A stretch of 64,000 nucleotides of DNA from NCBI RefSeq assembly GCF_937920395.1, contig NZ_CALEVF010000039.1, positions 31,155 through 95,154 on the forward strand, read 5' to 3'. The position numbers and the translations under genes were made by a program. Shown in pieces: positions 34,206 to 43,437 of this stretch. This DNA is from an uncultured Clostridium sp. GTDB lineage: Bacteria > Bacillota > Clostridia > Clostridiales > Clostridiaceae. Position 1 is the first letter of the stretch. Every line of letters begins with the position of its first letter. The notes under the pieces were generated by a model, which saw only the letters and a program-made list of their open reading frames with translations, ran no database searches and was not told the DNA's origin.

Positions 34206-36347
34206 ATGAGAAAGATCAGGGAGCTTATAAACTTAAAGAAAACAAAGCCATATGTAATTTTTATAGTTACGACGATTATAATGTATTCAATTTTAGTAAC
34301 AGCTTTAGTTCCTAAAAAGTACACTTTAAATGTTGGAGATATTGCCAAGGGAGATATAAAAGCTCCAAGAGAAGTTGAAAATGAACTTGCCACAAAAAGT
34401 GATATAAATAAGGCTATAAAAAATGTAGGGGAAAAAACAATAAAAGTTCCTGTTAATGAGAAGTCTATGGAAAATATATCTAAGCTATTTTCTACAGTAA
34501 GTAAATTAAATGTTGCCGATGTTAATAAATCAGATGTTGTTAACAATGAAGATGCAGCTACGAAACTAGTCTTAGAAAAGGAGAAAATAGAACTATTAAA
34601 AAAAAGCAGTCCAGTTTCCAATTTTACTTATGAAAACTATCAGTTTTTAATAAATTTAGATATTAAACAAGCTGATGAATTAGAAAAATTCATCAAAAAA
34701 ACAATCACGACACTTTATGATATAACTACAATTAATGAAAATAAGCCTGAAGAAATTGTTATGGCTAAAGGGATGATTGCAACAACGTTTATAAACTCAA
34801 ATTTTCCTAAGAATATAAGAGAAATAGGAATAGCGATTGCAAATGTAGAAGTTCGTCCTAATACAATATATGATAAGGCAAGTACAGATATAGCCATTAA
34901 AGAAGCCGAAAAGAATGTTAAACCGATTATTGTTAAGAAGGATCAAATTATTGTAAAAGAGGGTGAACCAATAACTGCGGAGCAGATGTCACTACTCGAA
35001 TCATTGGGACTCCTAGATAATGCTAATAATTTCAATTCGTCATTATATTTAAGTTTAGCAGCACTTGTTTGTTTCGTAATTCTGATTCAATGGTTCTATT
35101 TATACAAGTACCATCAGTCAATTTATTATGATACAAAAAAATTAATTATGATTAATATTCTTAGCATAATTTCAATACTGCTAGCAAGAGTTCTAGGCAT
35201 AATATCTATATTTGTAATTCCACTAGCTTGCGTTCCTATGCTTATGGCCATTTTAATAAGTGATGAAGTAGCTATAGCATTAAGTATTCTTAATTGTATT
35301 CTAATTAGTGTTGCAGTTAATTTTAATTTTGAAGTTACAATACTCGCCGTACTAAACTCTATTGCAGGTGTTATTATGCTTAAAAAAATGCAACAAAGAA
35401 ATGATATATTATATTCATCCTTATATATTGCAATGGTGAACTTGGTTATGTATCTATCTATGGGATTTTTGCTTAGTAATAGTATAATGGATGTATTAAA
35501 GAAAGCAGGACTGGTTTATATAGCAAGTTTAGTAGCTGGAACACTTACTATAGGATTTTTACCATTTTTCGAAAGCTTTTTTGATATTGTAACTACAGTA
35601 AAACTTTTGGAGCTGTCAAATCCGAACCACCCTTTATTAAAGAGGCTACTTTTAGAAGCACCAGGTAGTTATCATCATTCTGTACTTGTAGCTAATTTAG
35701 CAGAGGTTGCCGCGGAATCAGTTGGAGCAAATCCAGTTCTAGCAAGGGCCTGCGCATACTACCATGATATTGGCAAGATAAAGAGACCTTATTTCTTTAA
35801 AGAAAACCAATTAGGAAATGATAATCCACATGATAAAATAACTCCAAATTTGAGTACACTTATAATTATTTCTCACGTGAAAGACGGACTTGAGCTTGCA
35901 AAAGAATATAAAATACCTAAGGTTATTCAAGACGTGATAGTGCAACATCATGGCACAACTTTAGTTAAGTATTTTTATATAACTATGAAAAATGCTAGTG
36001 AAAATCCAGATGAAATTAGAGAAGAAGATTTTAGGTATAAGGGACCTAATCCGGAGAGTAAAGAAGCAGCAATTATAATGCTTGCAGATGCAGTTGAAGC
36101 AGCTGTAAGATCAATTGCAAATCCTACTAAAGGTAAAATAGAGGAAATGGTCAATAATTTGATAAAAGATAGGCTTAATGATGGACAATTAGATAATTGC
36201 GATTTAACTTTAAAAGATTTAGAAAAGATAAGAAAATCTTTTTTAAAAGTGCTTACAGGGATATACCATGAGAGAATAGAATATCCACTAGATAAATGGG
36301 AAAATGATAAGTCTATTGAGAATAAGGAGCAAATTAAAATAAACTAG
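34206..36347 (+). CDS. pgpH: 7TM-HD cyclic-di-AMP phosphodiesterase (PgpH/YqfF)
   Basis: Membrane HD-domain phosphodiesterase that degrades c-di-AMP to pApA. The 713-residue protein has one N-terminal helix (about 16-36), the extracellular 7TMR-HDED domain (to about 275), a block of seven helices (about 285-470) and a cytoplasmic HD domain. Its metal ligands include SYHHSVLVANLAE (about 490), YYHDIGKIKRPYFF (HD near 520) and QHHGTTLVKYFY. ATG 34206 with AAGGTGG upstream is chosen over TTG 34182. It sits in the conserved yqfC-yqfD-yqfF-ybeY order. Confidence 0.96.
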   Translation: MRKIRELINLKKTKPYVIFIVTTIIMYSILVTALVPKKYTLNVGDIAKGDIKAPREVENELATKSDINKAIKNVGEKTIKVPVNEKSMENISKLFSTVSKLNVADVNKSDVVNNEDAATKLVLEKEKIELLKKSSPVSNFTYENYQFLINLDIKQADELEKFIKKTITTLYDITTINENKPEEIVMAKGMIATTFINSNFPKNIREIGIAIANVEVRPNTIYDKASTDIAIKEAEKNVKPIIVKKDQIIVKEGEPITAEQMSLLESLGLLDNANNFNSSLYLSLAALVCFVILIQWFYLYKYHQSIYYDTKKLIMINILSIISILLARVLGIISIFVIPLACVPMLMAILISDEVAIALSILNCILISVAVNFNFEVTILAVLNSIAGVIMLKKMQQRNDILYSSLYIAMVNLVMYLSMGFLLSNSIMDVLKKAGLVYIASLVAGTLTIGFLPFFESFFDIVTTVKLLELSNPNHPLLKRLLLEAPGSYHHSVLVANLAEVAAESVGANPVLARACAYYHDIGKIKRPYFFKENQLGNDNPHDKITPNLSTLIIISHVKDGLELAKEYKIPKVIQDVIVQHHGTTLVKYFYITMKNASENPDEIREEDFRYKGPNPESKEAAIIMLADAVEAAVRSIANPTKGKIEEMVNNLIKDRLNDGQLDNCDLTLKDLEKIRKSFLKVLTGIYHERIEYPLDKWENDKSIENKEQIKIN

Positions 36348-36405
36348 AATAATAAAATGATTAGGTATCTCTAAAAAAAGAACAAGTTAAGGAGTGAAAA
36401 AAAGT

Positions 36406-36906
36406 ATGATTTTAATTGACAATAGGCAAAATAAAATTGAAGTTACAAAGGAACTTGAAACTGTAATAAAGGATGTTATTGAGTATACACTAAAAGAGGA
36501 AAAACTTCTTATAGATAACGAGGTTAGTGTTATATTTATAGATAATGAAGAAATTAAAGAAATAAATAAAAAGTATCGTGGAATAGATAAAATTACGGAT
36601 GTGTTATCTTTCCCAATGTTAAATTATCCAGAAAACAAGGTTTTTAAAGAAGTGTATATAAATCATAAATTTGACGAGAGTGATTTATATGATGAAAAAT
36701 TAGTAATTGGTGACGTAGCGTTGTCACTTGAAAAATCAAAAGAGCAAAGTGAGGAATTCGGGCATTCCTTCATTCGTGAATGTGCTTATCTTACAGTACA
36801 CTCAATTTTGCATTTACTTGGATATGACCATATGGAGGAAAATCAAAAAAACATTATGAGAAAAAGAGAAGAAGAAATATTAAACAATTTTAGTTTAGCA
36901 AGATAA
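36406..36906 (+). CDS. ybeY: rRNA maturation endoribonuclease YbeY
   Basis: Zinc-dependent endoribonuclease for 16S rRNA 3' maturation and ribosome quality control. The 166-residue protein has the three-His zinc site in [11 protein letters not shown] (about 133-143) and the conserved [17 protein letters not shown] and GDVALS motifs. ATG 36406 is chosen because the GGAG site lies 11 bases upstream; the in-frame GTG at 36394 overlaps that site. It follows pgpH, as in other Firmicutes. Confidence 0.96.
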   Translation: MILIDNRQNKIEVTKELETVIKDVIEYTLKEEKLLIDNEVSVIFIDNEEIKEINKKYRGIDKITDVLSFPMLNYPENKVFKEVYINHKFDESDLYDEKLVIGDVALSLEKSKEQSEEFGHSFIRECAYLTVHSILHLLGYDHMEENQKNIMRKREEEILNNFSLAR

Positions 36907-36967
36907 AATACAGTAGGGTTATTCTTATGTGCCTTACCTGCGAGAAAATTTTTAAAGGTGGTCAAGT

Positions 36968-37666
36968 ATGAAGGTGAAAAAATTAGTTGATAGTTTTAAT
37001 TATGCGATTGAAGGAATTATATACTCGATTCGTACACAAAGAAATATGAAGATACATATGGTAACTACTATATTAGTACTTACTGCTACGTTTTTTTTTG
37101 ATCTTTCAAAAATAGAACTTTTAATTATTACTATAACCATAACACTAGTGATAGTGGCTGAAATGATAAACACTGCAGTAGAATGTGCGATAGATGCCAC
37201 AACAAATTTCTATCATCCACTAGCTAAAATTGCTAAAAATGTGGCGGCTGGAGCAGTACTTGTAACTGCTATAAATTCAGTCCTAGTTGGATATATAATA
37301 TTTTGGGATAGAGTCACTCCGTTTAATAAGACGGTGATGCTAAAAATTAAAAGATCTGACCCTCACATGATTTTTTTTATACTTGTCATAGTTTGTATTG
37401 CAACTGTTGTAGTTAAAGCCATTTATGGAGAAGGAACTCCACTTAGAGGTGGTATGCCGAGTGGCCATAGTACTATAGCATTTTCTGTGGCAACAACTAT
37501 AACATTATTAACTAATGAACCTTTAATTATGGTGTTATCTTATTTTATAGCTCTAATTGTTGCACAAAGTAGGGTTGATTCAGAAATTCATTCTGTCTTA
37601 GAAGTCGTGTTTGGTGGTATTTTTGGTACATTATTAACATTGTTACTATTTAAAATTTTAGGATGA
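36968..37666 (+). CDS. dgkA: Fused undecaprenol/diacylglycerol kinase (DgkA) and PAP2 phosphatase
   Basis: Two membrane lipid enzymes in one 232-residue chain. The N-terminal half (about 1-115) is a DgkA-type kinase with EMINTAVECAIDATTNF and KIAKNVAAGAVLV. The C-terminal half (about 130-232) is a PAP2-type phosphatase with PSGHS (about 164-168) and SRVDSEIHSVLEVVFGG, covering its second and third motifs; the first is replaced by a short GEGTPLRGG segment. The product could both phosphorylate and dephosphorylate polyprenyl or diacylglycerol lipids in the same membrane patch. It sits between ybeY and era, the normal place for dgkA. Confidence 0.92.
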   Translation: MKVKKLVDSFNYAIEGIIYSIRTQRNMKIHMVTTILVLTATFFFDLSKIELLIITITITLVIVAEMINTAVECAIDATTNFYHPLAKIAKNVAAGAVLVTAINSVLVGYIIFWDRVTPFNKTVMLKIKRSDPHMIFFILVIVCIATVVVKAIYGEGTPLRGGMPSGHSTIAFSVATTITLLTNEPLIMVLSYFIALIVAQSRVDSEIHSVLEVVFGGIFGTLLTLLLFKILG

Positions 37667-37678
37667 TAACTTTATTTA

Positions 37679-37707
37679 TTGACAATGAAAAGTACTTTAA
37701 ATATAAA
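37679..37707 (+). promoter_or_regulatory. Promoter upstream of era
   Basis: TTGACA (37679-37684), 17 bases, TATAAA (37702-37707). It would give a leader of about 205 bases before era. The leader is AT-rich with an AATATTAAT repeat near 37779-37797 and no recognised structure. Confidence 0.6.
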
Positions 37708-37920
37708 TATAATAATATTGAAATACTAGTATTTAGTGATATAATTATTATACATGACTTTTAGGTTAGGAATATTAATATAATATTAATAAAAATGAAA
37801 AATTATATGATTAAGCGAATTGGTAATATATTATAAGATTAGGTGTTTTTATAAAAGAAAATTTATTAAGGTAAGATAGAAACAAAAACTATTTACTTAA
37901 GATAAAAAGAAGGAGGATAT

Positions 37921-38802
37921 ATGTTTAAATCAGGATTTGTAACAATTATTGGAAGACCTAATGTAGGAAAATCTACATTAATAAATTATATAATGGGGGA
38001 GAAATTATCAATTGTGTCAAATAGACCCCAAACTACAAGAAATAATATACAAACAATTTTAACAACTAAGGAATCTCAAATAATATTTGTGGATACTCCA
38101 GGAATGCATAAACCTAGACATAAACTAGGAGAATACATGGTTAAGGTAGCGAAACAGTCGGCAAATGAGGTAGATGTTATATTATTTATAACTACACCAG
38201 GTGATGAAATTGATATGGGTGATAAGCATATTCTTGAACAGTTTAAAGGAACTAAAATACCAGTGTTTTTATTAGTAAATAAGATAGATGAGAACACTCA
38301 AGAGAGAGTCGCTAAAACAGTTCAAGGTTATTCTGAGTATTTTGATTTTAAAGAAATAATACCAATAGCTGCTATAAAAGGAAAGAATGTTGACATAGTT
38401 ACAAAACTTGTAGAAGAGAACATGCCAGAGGGCCCTCTATATTATCCAGAAGATATGGTTACAGATCAACAAGAAAGATTTATTATTACTGAGATCGTAA
38501 GAGAAAAGGCTTTAAAATTATTATCACAAGAAGTTCCTCATGGAATAGCAGTTGAAATTATTTCTATGAAGAGAGATAAAAATGAAATTTACGATATAGA
38601 TATTAACTTACTTTGTGAAAAAGATTCTCATAAGGGTATAATAATCGGAAAAGGTGGAAAAACATTAAAGAAGATTTCTACTTATGCAAGACAAGATATA
38701 ATGAAATTATTGGGAGAAAATATTCATTTGAGATTGTGGGTTAAGGTAAAGAAAGAATGGAGAGATACTTCGAGCATTTTAAAAGAACTTGGATATAAAT
38801 AG
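37921..38802 (+). CDS. era: GTPase Era (16S rRNA-binding, ribosome assembly)
   Basis: Essential GTPase that binds the 3' end of 16S rRNA in 30S assembly. The 293-residue protein has the P-loop GRPNVGKST (about 11-19), switch region [19 protein letters not shown] and NKID motifs. The KH domain near 230-260 has [18 protein letters not shown] 37921 follows AAGGAGGATAT. It is followed by recO with 11 bases between stop and start. Confidence 0.98.
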   Translation: MFKSGFVTIIGRPNVGKSTLINYIMGEKLSIVSNRPQTTRNNIQTILTTKESQIIFVDTPGMHKPRHKLGEYMVKVAKQSANEVDVILFITTPGDEIDMGDKHILEQFKGTKIPVFLLVNKIDENTQERVAKTVQGYSEYFDFKEIIPIAAIKGKNVDIVTKLVEENMPEGPLYYPEDMVTDQQERFIITEIVREKALKLLSQEVPHGIAVEIISMKRDKNEIYDIDINLLCEKDSHKGIIIGKGGKTLKKISTYARQDIMKLLGENIHLRLWVKVKKEWRDTSSILKELGYK

Positions 38803-38813
38803 GAGATGATCTT

Positions 38814-39557
38814 CTGGCAATCTTAAAAACTAGAGCTATCGTCATTAAGACACAAGAATTTAAAGAAAATGATAAGTTAGTCTGGTTATTTACTGAAGAT
38901 TTTGGTAAAGTAACAGCTATAGCAAAGGGCGCAAGGAAAAGTAAAAGTAGGTATATATCATCGACTTTACCTTTTTGTTATGGCGAATTTGTGCTTTTCA
39001 AAGGAAGAAACTTATATACAATAAACGAAGTTACAATTATAGATTCATTTCAGCAATTATTAAGAGATTTGGATACAATTACATATGCCTCATATTTTAA
39101 TGAATTAATTGACATAACGCTTGAAAATGATGAGGTTCATAAAGAACTTTTTAAAGACTTAGTTACTGCTTTTTATTTTATTAAAAATGATGTTATGGAT
39201 ATAGAGATTCTGGCAAGGGCTTTTGAAATAAGAATCTTGAAAGCAACAGGATATGAATTGAATTTTGATAAGTGTGTAAGATGTAGAAAAAAAATAGCTA
39301 TTTCAAATTATATAGATTTGATATCTTATGGTCCAATTTGCAAGGAATGTGAAAAACTAAATAGTATATATATATCAAATCCAACATATAATACATTAAA
39401 ATTTTTAAATAACTTTGGTATGGATAAAATTAATAGAATCAGTGTATCTAAAACATCAAAACTTGAATTATATAAAATTTTATCACTTATCATTTCTCAA
39501 AATTATACAAGAAAGCCCAAAAGCTTAGAAATGTTTGATTACTTAACAACAATTTAA
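38814..39557 (+). CDS. recO: DNA repair protein RecO, apparent CTG start
   Basis: Recombination mediator that loads RecA at RecFOR-dependent gaps. The 247-residue reading has the OB-fold N-terminus (LAILKTRAIVIKTQEFKEND, then GKVTAIAKGARKSKSRY and YGEFVLF). A helical C-terminal domain follows, with a Cys4 zinc site (CVRCRKK...CKEC). The frame is open only from 38799. The only near-start codons before the conserved N-terminus are CTT 38811 and CTG 38814. CTG lies 8 bases after AGGAGATGAT, so CTG initiation is proposed. The GTG at 38991 would delete most of the OB fold. Confidence 0.88.
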   Translation: MAILKTRAIVIKTQEFKENDKLVWLFTEDFGKVTAIAKGARKSKSRYISSTLPFCYGEFVLFKGRNLYTINEVTIIDSFQQLLRDLDTITYASYFNELIDITLENDEVHKELFKDLVTAFYFIKNDVMDIEILARAFEIRILKATGYELNFDKCVRCRKKIAISNYIDLISYGPICKECEKLNSIYISNPTYNTLKFLNNFGMDKINRISVSKTSKLELYKILSLIISQNYTRKPKSLEMFDYLTTI

Positions 39558-39571
39558 GGAGGATGATTTTA

Positions 39572-40273
39572 ATGGAAGAAATTACACTTGAAAAGATTGA
39601 TATTATTAAGGAACGGACAGGAGTTTCATATACTGATGCTAAGGCTGCACTGGTGGAATGTGAAGGTAATGTAGTTGATGCTTTGATTTATATCGAAGCA
39701 AAAGAACAAAAATCAGCTAAATTTAATATGGATGAAATGTATACTACTAAGGATGAGTTTTTAGCATGGATAAAAGAGATAGCAAGAAAAGGTAATGTAA
39801 CACGGATAAAAATTAAAAAAGATGATAAAGTTGTTATAGATATTCCTGTTAATGCAGGTATTGCAGTAGGTATAATTGGATTATACATACCGGCACTATT
39901 TGGTATAGGCATATTTGCAGCAGTAGTAACAAATGTTACAATAGAGATAACTAAAGCAGATGGTAGCGTAGAAATAATTAATACTATGATTAAAAATACC
40001 GTTGATGATGTGGTAAGCAAAATGAGCGATATGGGTGAGGATGTAAAAGAAAAATACAATGAAACAAAAGATAGTTTTAGCAAAGGTACTAAAGATAATA
40101 AAGATAGTAACACTGACAATGTATATCAATATACTGTAAAGTTTGAAGAAAAAGATAAAGAAGAAGACAAAGAAGCAGACAAAGAAGAAGATAAAAAAGA
40201 AGATAAAAAAGAAGATAAAAAAGAAGATAAAAAAGAAGATATAGAAAATGAAAATACTAAAGAGAAAGAATAA
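39572..40273 (+). CDS. DUF4342 protein with UBA/TS-N-like N-terminus and KED-repeat tail
   Basis: Family protein of unknown function seen next to recO in clostridia. The 233-residue product has a UBA/EF-Ts-like helical segment (about 5-45, KIDIIKERTGVSYTDAKAAL). A DUF4342 domain follows (about 55-140), with the basic strand VTRIKIKKDDKVVIDIPV and two hydrophobic stretches (about 93-118). A highly charged tail (about 150-233) ends in Lys-Glu-Asp repeats. ATG 39572 lies 9 bases after GGAGG, and ATG 39563 abuts it. The tail is encoded by a 12-bp tandem repeat. The hydrophobic stretches could be membrane-associated. Confidence 0.8.
   Translation: MEEITLEKIDIIKERTGVSYTDAKAALVECEGNVVDALIYIEAKEQKSAKFNMDEMYTTKDEFLAWIKEIARKGNVTRIKIKKDDKVVIDIPVNAGIAVGIIGLYIPALFGIGIFAAVVTNVTIEITKADGSVEIINTMIKNTVDDVVSKMSDMGEDVKEKYNETKDSFSKGTKDNKDSNTDNVYQYTVKFEEKDKEEDKEADKEEDKKEDKKEDKKEDKKEDIENENTKEKE
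40187..40246 (+). repeat. 12-bp in-frame tandem repeat in the DUF4342 gene tail
   Basis: GAAGATAAAAAA occurs four times perfectly (40187-40234), followed by a variant copy, encoding repeated Glu-Asp-Lys-Lys. Copy number change would keep the frame. Confidence 0.9.
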
Positions 40274-40331
40274 AATAGTGATTTTATATTGCTATTTTAG
40301 CATTAGAAAATAGAATAAAAATAGTTTTTTA

Positions 40332-40372
40332 TTTTGTAAAGCCAGCAGCTATTAGTTGCTGGCTTTACAAAA
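40332..40372 (+). terminator. 16-base-pair hairpin between the DUF4342 gene and ppdK
   Basis: TTTTGTAAAGCCAGCA pairs with TGCTGGCTTTACAAAA across a nine-base loop. The stem is long and exact, but it lacks a clean T tract outside the stem, so termination may rely on the T-rich stem arms. Confidence 0.55.
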
Positions 40373-40486
40373 GTTGAAAATATAATAATTAGGACTAAAA
40401 AAGAGATTAAAAAGACATACATTCAAAATGAAAATGTGGTATAATGTTACAAATGGTATGTGAAATTTTAGCATATTATTAATTTT

Positions 40487-40500
40487 TGCAAACGTTTTGA
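40487..40500 (+). promoter_or_regulatory. Possible cre site (CcpA-type) upstream of ppdK
   Basis: TGCAAACGTTTTGA fits the cre pattern TGNAARCGNWWWCA with one mismatch, about 120 bases before ppdK. CcpA control of ppdK is inference. The region 40384-40617 otherwise holds a TATAAT box (40440-40445) and no gene. Confidence 0.4.
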
Positions 40501-40617
40501 TTCTAATATATTACATTTATAAAAAATGTATGTATTTAAAAGTTGCTGATTGATGCTAATGGGATATTCTTATGACCATTATCATATATTAATTATAATC
40601 GAAGGAGTTGTGTGCAA

Positions 40618-43254
40618 ATGGAAAATAAAAAGTACGTATACCATTTTAGTGAGGGTAATATTTCAATGAAAAATCTTCTAGGTGGAAAAGGTGCAAATCT
40701 TGCAGATATGACGAGTCTTGGAATTCCAGTTCCAAAGGGATTTACAGTTACTACTGAAGCTTGTAATAAATACTATGAAGATGGTCAATTAATAACACCC
40801 GAAATAGTTAGTGAAATTTATGTTAAAATGACTGAACTTGAAAACCTTACAGGTAAGAAGTTTGGAAGTTTAGAAAATCCATTACTTGTATCAGTTAGAT
40901 CAGGTGCAAGAGCATCAATGCCAGGCATGATGGACACAATTTTAAACCTGGGATTAAATGATAAAACAGTAGAGGTTATGGCGAAACTAACAGATAATCC
41001 AAGATTTGCTTATGATTCTTACAGAAGATTTATACAAATGTTTGCTGATGTTGTTATGGACGTTGAAAAAAGAAATTTTGAAAATATGATGGATAAAATA
41101 AAGGAAGAAAAAGGTGTAAAATTTGATACAGAATTAGATGCTAATGATTTAAAAAAACTAGTAATACAATTTAAAGAATTTTATAAAGAAGCTAAAGGCG
41201 TAGAATTTCCAAGTGATCCAAAGATACAATTAATAGAGGCTATATCTGCAGTATTTAGATCATGGGACAACCCTCGTGCTAATGTATATAGAAGACTAAA
41301 TGATATTCCAGGGGACTGGGGTACGGCTGTAAGCGTTCAAGAAATGGTGTTTGGTAATAAAGGGGAAACATCAGGGACAGGCGTTGCGTTCTCAAGAAAT
41401 CCATCTACTGGAGAAAAGGGTATCTTTGCTGAGTACTTAATGAATGCACAAGGTGAGGACGTTGTTGCAGGAATAAGAACACCAAAAGATATATCACAAC
41501 TTGCTAAAGATATGCCAAAAGTATATAGCCAGTTTATGAATATTGTTAATACTCTTGAGAAACATAATAAAGATATGCAAGATATGGAGTTTACAATCGA
41601 AGATAAAAAATTATTCTTTTTGCAAACAAGAAGTGGAAAGAGAACTGCACAAGCAGCACTCAAAATTGCAGTAGAACTTGTTGAAGAAGGAATGCTAACA
41701 AAGAAAGAAGCTTTAATGAAGGTTGATCCAAAACAGTTGGATACATTATTACATCCTAATTTTGATCCAGTTGCATTAAAGGAAGCTGCAATAATAGCTA
41801 AAGGATTACCAGCATCTCCTGGAGCTGCATGTGGAAAAGTTTACTTTACTGCTGAGGAAGCAAAAATTAGACATGAGGCTGGAGAAGAGGTTATTCTTGT
41901 AAGGCTTGAGACCTCACCAGAGGACATTGAAGGCATGGTTGCTGCAGAAGGTATATTAACAGTAAGAGGTGGTATGACGTCTCATGCTGCAGTTGTTGCA
42001 AGAGGAATGGGAACATGCTGCGTGGCCGGTTGTTCTGATTTAAAAGTTAATGAAGAATCTAAGAACTTTCAAATTGGACAAACCGTATATCATGAAGGCG
42101 ATTTTATTTCTATGGATGGAAGTACAGGAAATGTTTATGCTGGCGTAATTAAAACAGTGGAGCCTGAGATAAATGGATACTTTGAAATATTTATGGGCTG
42201 GGCAGATGAAGTAAGAAGTCTTAAAGTTAGAGCTAATGCTGACACTCCAAAAGATGCAGCACAAGCTGTTAAATATGGTGCTGAAGGTATAGGATTATGT
42301 AGAACAGAACATATGTTTTTTGACTCTGATAGAATAATGCTTATAAGAGAAATGATTGTTGCTAAAGATGAAGAAGCAAGAAGAGTGGCATTAGATAAAT
42401 TATTACCAATTCAAAGAGGTGACTTTGTAGGTATATATGAAGAACTTAAAGAAAAACCAACTACAATCAGATTTTTAGATCCACCTCTACATGAATTTTT
42501 GCCACATGCTGATGCGGACATAAAAGTGCTTGCAAAAGACATGGGATTAACCTTTGAAGAGTTAAAAGCTACTGTTGAATCATTGCATGAAGTTAATCCA
42601 ATGATGGGACATAGAGGCTGTAGGCTTGCAGTATCATATCCAGAAATAGCAGAGATGCAAACTAGAGCAGTTATTGAAGCTGCTATCGATGTTAAGACTA
42701 GAAAAGGATATAATATTGTTCCAGAAATTATGATTCCTTTAGTTGGAGAAGTTAAGGAATTAAAATTTGTTAAAGATATAGTAGTAAGGGTAGCTGATCA
42801 AATCATAGCAGAATCAGGCATTGATTTAAAATACATGGTTGGTACAATGATTGAAATACCAAGAGCAGCACTTACAGCTGATTTAATAGCAAAAGAAGCA
42901 GAGTTCTTCTCGTTTGGAACAAATGATTTAACACAAATGACTTTCGGATTTTCAAGAGATGATGCTGCAAATTTCTTAAAACATTATTATGAAAAGAAAG
43001 TTTATGAGTTTGATCCATTCCAAAAATTAGATCAGGTAGGAGTAGGTAAACTTATTAAAATGGCAGCTGACCTTGGACGTCAAACTAGGCCTAATATAAA
43101 ACTTGGGATATGTGGAGAGCACGGTGGAGATCCATCGTCGGTTGAATTCTGTCACAATGTTGGGCTTGATTATGTATCATGTTCACCATTTAGAGTGCCA
43201 GTTGCAAGACTTGCAGCTGCTCAAGCTGAGATAAACAATCCAAGAAAAAAATAG
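40618..43254 (+). CDS. ppdK: Pyruvate, phosphate dikinase
   Basis: Interconverts pyruvate + ATP + Pi and phosphoenolpyruvate + AMP + PPi; in anaerobes it links glycolysis to pyruvate or gluconeogenesis. The 878-residue protein has an N-terminal nucleotide-binding domain with LVSVRSGARASMPGMMDTIL. The swivelling domain carries the phospho-accepting His in GGMTSHAAVVARG (His456). A C-terminal PEP/pyruvate TIM barrel follows, with GICGEHGGDPSSVEFC and YVSCSPFRVP. The start is ATG 40618 after AAGGAGTTG; GTG 40612 is closer to the ribosome binding site and less likely. Length is normal. Confidence 0.98.
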   Translation: MENKKYVYHFSEGNISMKNLLGGKGANLADMTSLGIPVPKGFTVTTEACNKYYEDGQLITPEIVSEIYVKMTELENLTGKKFGSLENPLLVSVRSGARASMPGMMDTILNLGLNDKTVEVMAKLTDNPRFAYDSYRRFIQMFADVVMDVEKRNFENMMDKIKEEKGVKFDTELDANDLKKLVIQFKEFYKEAKGVEFPSDPKIQLIEAISAVFRSWDNPRANVYRRLNDIPGDWGTAVSVQEMVFGNKGETSGTGVAFSRNPSTGEKGIFAEYLMNAQGEDVVAGIRTPKDISQLAKDMPKVYSQFMNIVNTLEKHNKDMQDMEFTIEDKKLFFLQTRSGKRTAQAALKIAVELVEEGMLTKKEALMKVDPKQLDTLLHPNFDPVALKEAAIIAKGLPASPGAACGKVYFTAEEAKIRHEAGEEVILVRLETSPEDIEGMVAAEGILTVRGGMTSHAAVVARGMGTCCVAGCSDLKVNEESKNFQIGQTVYHEGDFISMDGSTGNVYAGVIKTVEPEINGYFEIFMGWADEVRSLKVRANADTPKDAAQAVKYGAEGIGLCRTEHMFFDSDRIMLIREMIVAKDEEARRVALDKLLPIQRGDFVGIYEELKEKPTTIRFLDPPLHEFLPHADADIKVLAKDMGLTFEELKATVESLHEVNPMMGHRGCRLAVSYPEIAEMQTRAVIEAAIDVKTRKGYNIVPEIMIPLVGEVKELKFVKDIVVRVADQIIAESGIDLKYMVGTMIEIPRAALTADLIAKEAEFFSFGTNDLTQMTFGFSRDDAANFLKHYYEKKVYEFDPFQKLDQVGVGKLIKMAADLGRQTRPNIKLGICGEHGGDPSSVEFCHNVGLDYVSCSPFRVPVARLAAAQAEINNPRKK

Positions 43255-43257
43255 TAT

Positions 43258-43318
43258 AAAAAATAGGGTATCGCACTTAATTTCATTATTGATTTTAAGT
43301 GTTATGCCCTATTTTTTA
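43258..43318 (+). terminator. Terminator after ppdK
   Basis: The outer stem AAAATAGGG / CCCTATTTT and inner stem CACTTAA / TTAAGTG are followed by a T tract. Confidence 0.85.
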
Positions 43319-43437
43319 CTGTTATAAAATAGTACGAAACCACGATTAAACTTGTTATAATAAATGATATGACCTATTATTAAATATAGTAGATGGATAT
43401 GAGAACATAATAAAACAGCAAATAAGAGGTGAACAAT

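Noticed and set aside
37714..37920. The long era leader as a structured RNA
   Set aside because: Only AT-rich short repeats are visible and no stable GC-containing helix was found.
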